Assembly: GCA_002305615.1 (NCBI GenBank)
Contig: DBPU01000060.1
Location: forward strand, 1 to 28,427
From: Verrucomicrobia bacterium UBA1412
Lineage (GTDB): Bacteria > Verrucomicrobiota > Verrucomicrobiia > Limisphaerales > UBA1412
DNA: 28,427 bases
Direction of reading: 5' to 3'
Shown: piece by piece, positions 25,130 to 28,427 of the stretch
Layout of the letters: each line of letters starts with the position of its first letter
How positions within the stretch are numbered: the stretch's first letter is position 1
Notes under the pieces: generated by a model
The model's database searches: none
Seen by the model: the letters and a program-made list of their open reading frames with translations, nothing else
What the model was told of the DNA's origin: nothing
Program-made: the position numbers and the translations under genes

Positions 25130-25159
25130 ATATTCACACTTATTCACATATTATTCACA
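25130..25159 (+). repeat. Three phased DnaA boxes
   Basis: ATATTCACA (25130-25138), TTATTCACA (25140-25148) and TTATTCACA (25151-25159) are in the same orientation with start-to-start distances of 10 and 11 bases, close to one helical turn. The last two match the TTATNCACA consensus exactly. Head-to-tail boxes on one helical face favour DnaA filament formation. Confidence 0.85.
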
Positions 25160-25240
25160 AGCTTCATGCCCCACTGCCGCTAATCCCTTAAAACTAAGAA
25201 TTTTTGCGGATTCTGAATCCCCGTCAGACCTCGCCCGCTC

Positions 25241-25263
25241 GCTTTATTTATTTATTTTTTTTC
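25241..25263. other. AT-rich tract, candidate DNA unwinding element
   Basis: A run containing TTTATTTATTTATT followed by eight more T-rich positions lies about 80 bases beyond the DnaA-box cluster. It is the most AT-rich stretch of the origin region. Its role as the duplex-opening site is inferred from position and composition. Confidence 0.45.
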
Positions 25264-25308
25264 TCCGTGCCACTCTCCATTTCGCGGTATTGGCGGCATC
25301 ACTCCAAT

Positions 25309-25341
25309 AAAAAACAGCAGGCGCTAAACCTGCTGTTTTTT
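25309..25341 (-). terminator. Terminator of the 648-residue gene
   Basis: ACAGCAGG (25314-25321) pairs with CCTGCTGT (25329-25336) around CGCTAAA, with A-runs and T-runs on the two sides. On the minus strand it lies about 40 bases after the stop at 25380 and ends in TTTTTT, so transcription is stopped before entering the origin. It would also work on the plus strand. Confidence 0.85.
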
Positions 25342-25345
25342 GAGC

Positions 25346-25368
25346 TTATCCTGTTTATATCAGGATAA
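25346..25368. repeat. Perfect 8-bp inverted repeat by the origin
   Basis: TTATCCTG (25346-25353) and CAGGATAA (25361-25368) are exact inverse copies around TTTATAT. It lies between the stop of the unknown gene and its terminator. It could be an RNA hairpin in the 3' end or a protein-binding site. It does not match the dif consensus. Confidence 0.55.
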
Positions 25369-25379
25369 TTTGGAACCTG

Positions 25380-27326
25380 TTATTGAGTATCCTTGGTCGT
25401 TTCAGCCTCGGGGCTCTCTTCAGCTACCTCGACCGGAGCTGGAGTTTCAGCGGGAGCCTCCTCGGTTTTTTCTTCAACCGCGGGCGCTGCTTCCGCCGGA
25501 GTCTCTTCTGCTTTCACTTCAGCCTCAGCTGCAGGAGCTTCTGCCTCTGCCGGAGTTGCCGCCTTCTTGGCCTCTGCGGGCTTACCTTCAGCCGCTTTGG
25601 CTTCCTTCTTCTTGGCTTTCGGTTTGGCAGAGGGAGGCATAATCTTCTTGGGAGCCGCCTCTATATTGCCCTTATAGTATTCGATAACGTGACCGCACTG
25701 AATGAGCCAATGCAAATCCGCATTCAAATTCGCCAGTCCGGCGAGCACTTCAGGAGGCAATGCAGGCGCGGCCGGTTCCTGTTTCACGCTTTCCGCGGCA
25801 GGGGCTGCCTCGGCGCTCTGAACCGCGGCACCCTCCACAGGGGTCTCTGCAGTCTCTGCGGGCGCAGGTACCGGCTCTGGAGGCGTAGTTGTTACAGCCG
25901 ACGCCGCTGCTGCAGCCTCGGCACTTTGCGGATTTGCAGCCGTCGCTTCGGTATATCCCGGCACCAATGCCTTATAAATATCCGCACGCTTACAGCCCGG
26001 ATGCGCCACCACGTATCCCATAATGTTCTTCACATTCTCCGAGACTGAAGTGGTATCCATATCCAGGTAATGAGGACGAGAGACACAAACATGCGTCACC
26101 GTCTTATTCACCTTGAAGAATTGCAGCGTATGAGCGGCAAATTTCTGGCTCAGAACCATGACCAGCTTAAGCGGGAAACGCTTCTGCTCTTCCAGCAAAC
26201 GGCGATACATCACGGAGATCAGATGGTTGGGCTGCTTGCGCACATCGTTCAGCGACAAGGTCACCGTCTCCACGCTCTGAATCACGCTCGCCAGATGAGT
26301 CTGGCGGAAATGCTCGCGCAGCGAACTCATATCCTGCAATTCAAGCGGCTCGGGCACCTGCAGGCAGTTGTAGTGAAGAGTGAAGCTCATCTCTTCTCTC
26401 CATTTTTCGATCACCGCTTCATCGCGCACGATCTTGATCCGTGACTTGTATACGTCAAAGGGAAGATGCGAAAACTTCTCGGAATGGATCTTGCAAATCT
26501 TGTTCTGATAATCATGCAGGTTGGGCGGCCCCAGAACTTCTCCGCTCATCCCGCATTGCGCCACGAAAGTATACGTACCCTTGGGCCCCTCAATGGGAAC
26601 CTTCTGCGTCTCGTAGAAATTGGCGAAATGATTCTTCAGAACATGCTCCATCGCCTCTTCCTCTGATAACCAGAGTGTGCGGTCCATGGAACAGAAGAAA
26701 AGCGGCTGAGCCACCTGATTTCCCTTTTTGATGACCGAATACGCCACTTCCAGGCGCTCGGGGCGCTTCAGGATGATATGCGCAATCTCAAAAAGAGGAT
26801 AAGCACGACCGGATTGACGAATCTGCCTGGCGAGCGTCTCTACGACGATCGGCTCGGGCACAAGCTGCACATCCACCTCCGGCAAGGGCGGCAACGGTTT
26901 GCGCGGCTCATCGCGACGCGGTCCGCGGAAATCTCTGCGTCCAGCACCAGCACCAGCGCCGGCTCCTCCACCGGGACGCTGTCTGCGGCCTCCGCCGGCT
27001 CCTTCTCCGCGGCCTTTGCCGCCTTCAGAACCTTGCGGAGAGGACCGGAACGGACGTTCACGCCGCTCTGGCCCGCCTTCTTTACGCTCAGGACGTTCGG
27101 GGCGCCCGGCACCCCAACCGCTGCCGCCGCTGCGTTCTCTGCCTCCGGCACGGGGTGGCCTATCGCCAAAAGGCGCACTGCGCCTCTTCATTCCCCTGCC
27201 GCCGACTTTATCATTGTCAGCATATCCGGCAAAATCGGCGTACTTGTTTACATCTGCGGATTGTTGCGCCCAAGCTGGTAAAAACAGCTTTTCCAGGTCC
27301 AATCCCGAATCGTCCAGGTTACTCAT
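25380..27326 (-). CDS. Unrecognised 648-residue protein: RG-rich, Cys/His modules, split winged helix
   Basis: I do not recognise this protein as a named family. From the N-terminus: a short ordered-looking motif (LEKLFLPAWAQQ), a strongly basic Arg/Gly/Pro-rich region (about 43-143) resembling RGG/RNA-binding tails, a globular core (about 145-460), a low-complexity Ala/Pro/Glu insert (about 462-520), a short folded segment (about 521-554), and an acidic Ala/Pro/Glu/Lys tail to 648. In the core two stretches share Cys, then His-x4-His: Cys about 211 with HVLKNH, and Cys about 321 with HFRQTH. NIMGYVVAHPGCKRADIYKAL before the insert and LNADLHWLIQCGHVIEYY after it look like the parts of one winged helix. 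No signal or membrane segment. A nucleic-acid-binding role is inferred from composition and fold only. It stands alone, with a terminator, next to oriC. Confidence 0.85.
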   Translation of the reverse strand: MSNLDDSGLDLEKLFLPAWAQQSADVNKYADFAGYADNDKVGGRGMKRRSAPFGDRPPRAGGRERSGGSGWGAGRPERPERKEGGPERRERPFRSSPQGSEGGKGRGEGAGGGRRQRPGGGAGAGAGAGRRDFRGPRRDEPRKPLPPLPEVDVQLVPEPIVVETLARQIRQSGRAYPLFEIAHIILKRPERLEVAYSVIKKGNQVAQPLFFCSMDRTLWLSEEEAMEHVLKNHFANFYETQKVPIEGPKGTYTFVAQCGMSGEVLGPPNLHDYQNKICKIHSEKFSHLPFDVYKSRIKIVRDEAVIEKWREEMSFTLHYNCLQVPEPLELQDMSSLREHFRQTHLASVIQSVETVTLSLNDVRKQPNHLISVMYRRLLEEQKRFPLKLVMVLSQKFAAHTLQFFKVNKTVTHVCVSRPHYLDMDTTSVSENVKNIMGYVVAHPGCKRADIYKALVPGYTEATAANPQSAEAAAAASAVTTTPPEPVPAPAETAETPVEGAAVQSAEAAPAAESVKQEPAAPALPPEVLAGLANLNADLHWLIQCGHVIEYYKGNIEAAPKKIMPPSAKPKAKKKEAKAAEGKPAEAKKAATPAEAEAPAAEAEVKAEETPAEAAPAVEEKTEEAPAETPAPVEVAEESPEAETTKDTQ

Positions 27327-27369
27327 ATTCTTTCTTGCGACTTGCGTCGTGTATTAATCTTTTGTTTTC

Positions 27370-27395
27370 ACGGCCCGCCAGAGGCGGGGCACCGT
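27370..27395. promoter_or_regulatory. Stable GC hairpin upstream of the unknown gene
   Basis: CCCGCC (27374-27379) pairs with GGCGGG (27383-27388) around AGA, and outer CGG (27371-27373) with CCG (27392-27394). On the minus strand it would lie in the 5' leader, 44 bases before the start at 27326. It has no T-run. It may be a leader structure or a dispersed repeat. The rest of 27327-27558 shows nothing else I can name. Confidence 0.4.
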
Positions 27396-27558
27396 CGTTT
27401 AATCTAATAGCCGTGGTCCCTTGCCTTGCATCCTCGCGTTGCTCACCCACGCACCACTTGTCGAAATATTATGCCGACGATCTCTTTCCTATTCAACAAA
27501 AAAACACAAAAAACGCGTCCCAACGCCCTTTTCCATCCGCTTGCTCCAACGCTTTTGT

Positions 27559-27586
27559 TTGACCTCTGCGCTTTTGATGCTATCCT
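27559..27586 (+). promoter_or_regulatory. Promoter for tmRNA
   Basis: TTGACC (27559-27564) and TATCCT (27581-27586) are 16 bases apart. Transcription would start near 27593, about 12 bases before the mature 5' end, leaving a short leader for RNase P to remove. Confidence 0.55.
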
Positions 27587-27604
27587 ATTCTTGGCTACTT
27601 TGCT

Positions 27605-27962
27605 GGGGGCGTACTGGTTTCGATCCGGAGAACGCATCGGCGGTGGCATGCCGAGGATAGTTCGTTGGCCTCGTTAATCATCGGACTAAAACAATAAATG
27701 CTAACGAAGAATTAGCTCTCGCGGCCTAAGTTTGCCGTGACGTTTCGCCTCTGACACCTGCTGGGGGGATGAAACGCAGATAGCAGGAGTAGGTATCTGC
27801 TGGAGCGGGCGTGGCAGGTGCCGAAAAAGATTTCTGCCGGCTGGGCGCTGGTGTGTGGGTCAGAAGGCATTTTCCGGCGCTGAGATTTTCTTTTGACTAA
27901 GCATGTAGGCACTTCCGGTAAATTGTTCGGAGACGCGGGTTCAACTCCCGCCGCCTCCACCA
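27605..27962 (+). ncRNA. ssrA: Transfer-messenger RNA (tmRNA)
   Basis: tmRNA with SmpB rescues stalled ribosomes and tags the unfinished protein for degradation. The 5' end GGGGGCG (27605-27611) pairs with CGCCTCC (27952-27958), forming the acceptor stem of the tRNA-like domain, followed by A and an encoded CCA (27960-27962). The 5' TACTGGTTTCGAT and 3' GCGGGTTCAACTCCCGC (T arm) are hallmarks, and GGCATGCCGAGG plus TTGGCCTCGT match the first pseudoknot region of the E. coli RNA. It is a standard one-piece molecule of 358 bases. The tag frame is at 27700-27729. It has its own promoter and terminator. Confidence 0.97.
27700..27729 (+). other. tmRNA tag-peptide frame
   Basis: GCT at 27700 is the likely resume codon, following AATAAAT, which aligns with the AATAGTC before the resume codon of E. 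coli. The frame reads ANEELALAA and ends in TAA. The C-terminal LAA is what ClpXP recognises; the usual YALAA end is LALAA here. Confidence 0.85.
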
Positions 27963-27975
27963 TTTGCGAAAGTTT

Positions 27976-28018
27976 AACCCGTCCGTCTGGAGTCATCCTC
28001 CTCTCTGACGGGTTTTCT
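27976..28018 (+). terminator. Intrinsic terminator after tmRNA
   Basis: AACCCGTC (27976-27983) pairs with GACGGGTT (28007-28014), followed by TTCTTTT. A small inner GGAG/CTCC stem can form in the 23-base loop. It lies 14 bases after the mature 3' end. Confidence 0.8.
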
Positions 28019-28159
28019 TTTCCCAAAATCTTTTTCAAAAAAATTCTATTTTCTCTTTACACCTAATCTAAAAAACACTACGGTATCCACAAGGTTTTTT
28101 GTAGATTGAGGTTTTTTATCCCCAATCAGGAAGTGAGAAAAAGTTTTTAAAAACAAATT

Positions 28160-28171
28160 CTGACTAGTCAG
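28160..28171. promoter_or_regulatory. 12-bp perfect palindrome before the HARE-HTH gene
   Basis: CTGACTAGTCAG is a gapless palindrome ending three bases before the ribosome-binding site AAAGGAA (28174-28180) of the next gene. A site of this form binds a dimeric regulator well, so it may be an operator, possibly for autoregulation. I could not place a convincing promoter upstream. Confidence 0.45.
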
Positions 28172-28184
28172 GTAAAGGAAACTC

Positions 28185-28427
28185 ATGAATATTAAAGAAG
28201 CTGCTGCAAAGATTCTCAAAGAAAAAGGCAGACCTCTGAATGCCACTGAAATCACGAAGCTGATCACTGAAGCTGGACTCTGGAAATCTGAAGGAAAGAC
28301 GCCGGTTAGCACCGTCGTTGCTCAAATCTACGCAGATATACAAAAGAAGGGCGATAAGTCGCTTTTCATAAAGGTCGCACCAGGAATATTCGCACTCAAA
28401 AGCACAGGGAAAATAGAACCTGTCGAC
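28185..28427 (+). CDS. HARE-HTH domain protein (3' end outside window)
   Basis: The first 81 residues are visible. Residues 1 to about 72 match the HARE-HTH (HB1, ASXL, restriction endonuclease helix-turn-helix) winged domain: AAAKILKEKGRPLNATEI, LITEAGLWKSEGKTPVSTV and the closing FIKVAPGIFALK. This domain occurs at the N-terminus of some restriction-endonuclease-fold proteins, in RNA polymerase delta (RpoE) and in eukaryotic chromatin proteins, and is thought to bind DNA. What follows here is unknown because the window ends at 28427. ATG 28185 has a good ribosome-binding site 5-6 bases upstream. The gap of 222 bases from tmRNA contains the tmRNA terminator, an A/T-rich stretch and the palindrome. 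Confidence 0.85.
   Translation, partial: MNIKEAAAKILKEKGRPLNATEITKLITEAGLWKSEGKTPVSTVVAQIYADIQKKGDKSLFIKVAPGIFALKSTGKIEPVD

Larger units (their letters stand above)
24847..25308. other. Probable chromosomal replication origin (oriC)
   Basis: This 460-base region upstream of dnaA encodes no credible protein. It holds a tandem cluster of DnaA boxes (25130-25159), an isolated box at 24878-24886, a weaker one at 24938-24946 (TTATCACTA), an 11-base inverted repeat TTACC-G-GGTAA at 25082-25092, and an AT-rich tract (25241-25263) that could be the unwinding element. Position beside dnaA and clustering of boxes are the standard evidence for oriC. A candidate dnaA -10 (TATAAC on the minus strand, 24864 to 24859) also lies here. 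Confidence 0.75.

Noticed and set aside
25116..25310. 64-codon frame in the origin region
   Set aside because: Runs through the DnaA boxes and AT-rich tract; coding is implausible.
25346..25368. dif recombination site
   Set aside because: It is an inverted repeat with a 7-base centre but does not resemble the XerC/XerD arm consensus, and it lies at the origin, not the terminus.
26899..27357. Pro/Arg-rich plus-strand frame
   Set aside because: It is the reverse complement of the Arg/Gly-rich region of the unknown gene, so the composition is a by-product.
27930..27962. A tRNA gene
   Set aside because: The T arm and CCA end belong to the tRNA-like domain of tmRNA; no anticodon arm is present.
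1..28427. Mobile elements, CRISPR arrays or phage genes
   Set aside because: No transposase, integrase, direct-repeat array or structural phage protein was seen; gene content is uniformly housekeeping.

Overview
This is a dense bacterial chromosome segment of conserved housekeeping genes. It carries a recognisable replication origin, a tmRNA gene and one large coding sequence I cannot assign. No phage, transposon, CRISPR or integron structure is visible. The lineage looks like the PVC group (Verrucomicrobiota, Lentisphaerota, Kiritimatiellota or a relative). The reasons are a eukaryote-type bifunctional glycogen debranching enzyme, a divergent Dxs with GDA in place of GDG, Tat-exported oxidoreductase and PHP proteins, a HARE-HTH protein, and dnaA without dnaN beside it. 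This placement is from recall of families, not from a search, and is only moderately certain.

Layout from the left. 1-4069 (+): the end of a Tat-exported aldo/keto reductase, a DciA-like (DUF721) protein and a Ski2-like superfamily 2 helicase. 4211-8668 (+): the debranching enzyme. 8682-12091 (-): nrfH, nrfA and a Tat-exported PHP phosphoesterase-like protein, probably one operon for respiratory nitrite ammonification plus a passenger gene. 12330-15858 (+): a DUF1015 protein, xseB and dxs in tight succession. 15910-19204 (+): icd, glnB (PII) and glnA. Icd makes 2-oxoglutarate, PII senses it, and glutamine synthetase consumes glutamate and ammonia, so this is a carbon/nitrogen junction. The upstream nrf operon also yields ammonium.

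19376-21048 (-): rpsP, khpA, trmD and rplS, the classic ribosomal/tRNA-modification operon, but without rimM in its usual place. 21253-22212 (+): accD, which converges on and overlaps aroA (-). aroA lies directly downstream of dnaA (-). 24847-25308 is the probable oriC, with a helically phased DnaA-box array and an AT-rich tract. 25380-27326 (-): a 648-residue protein of unknown function. It has an Arg/Gly-rich N-terminus, a globular core with two Cys/His modules, an apparently split winged helix and an acidic Ala/Pro/Glu tail. 27605-27962 (+): tmRNA with its own promoter and terminator. 28185 to the end (+): the start of a HARE-HTH protein behind a perfect 12-bp palindrome.

Translation signals are mixed. 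dxs, accD, the PHP gene and the HARE-HTH gene have good Shine-Dalgarno sequences. Many others (icd, glnB, glnA, nrfH, DUF1015) show none, and two appear to have leaders of only about 8-9 nt. The most promising items for follow-up are the unknown protein next to oriC, the orphan ribosome-binding site with an open frame upstream of the debranching enzyme, the cysteine motif in the helicase, and the origin architecture.
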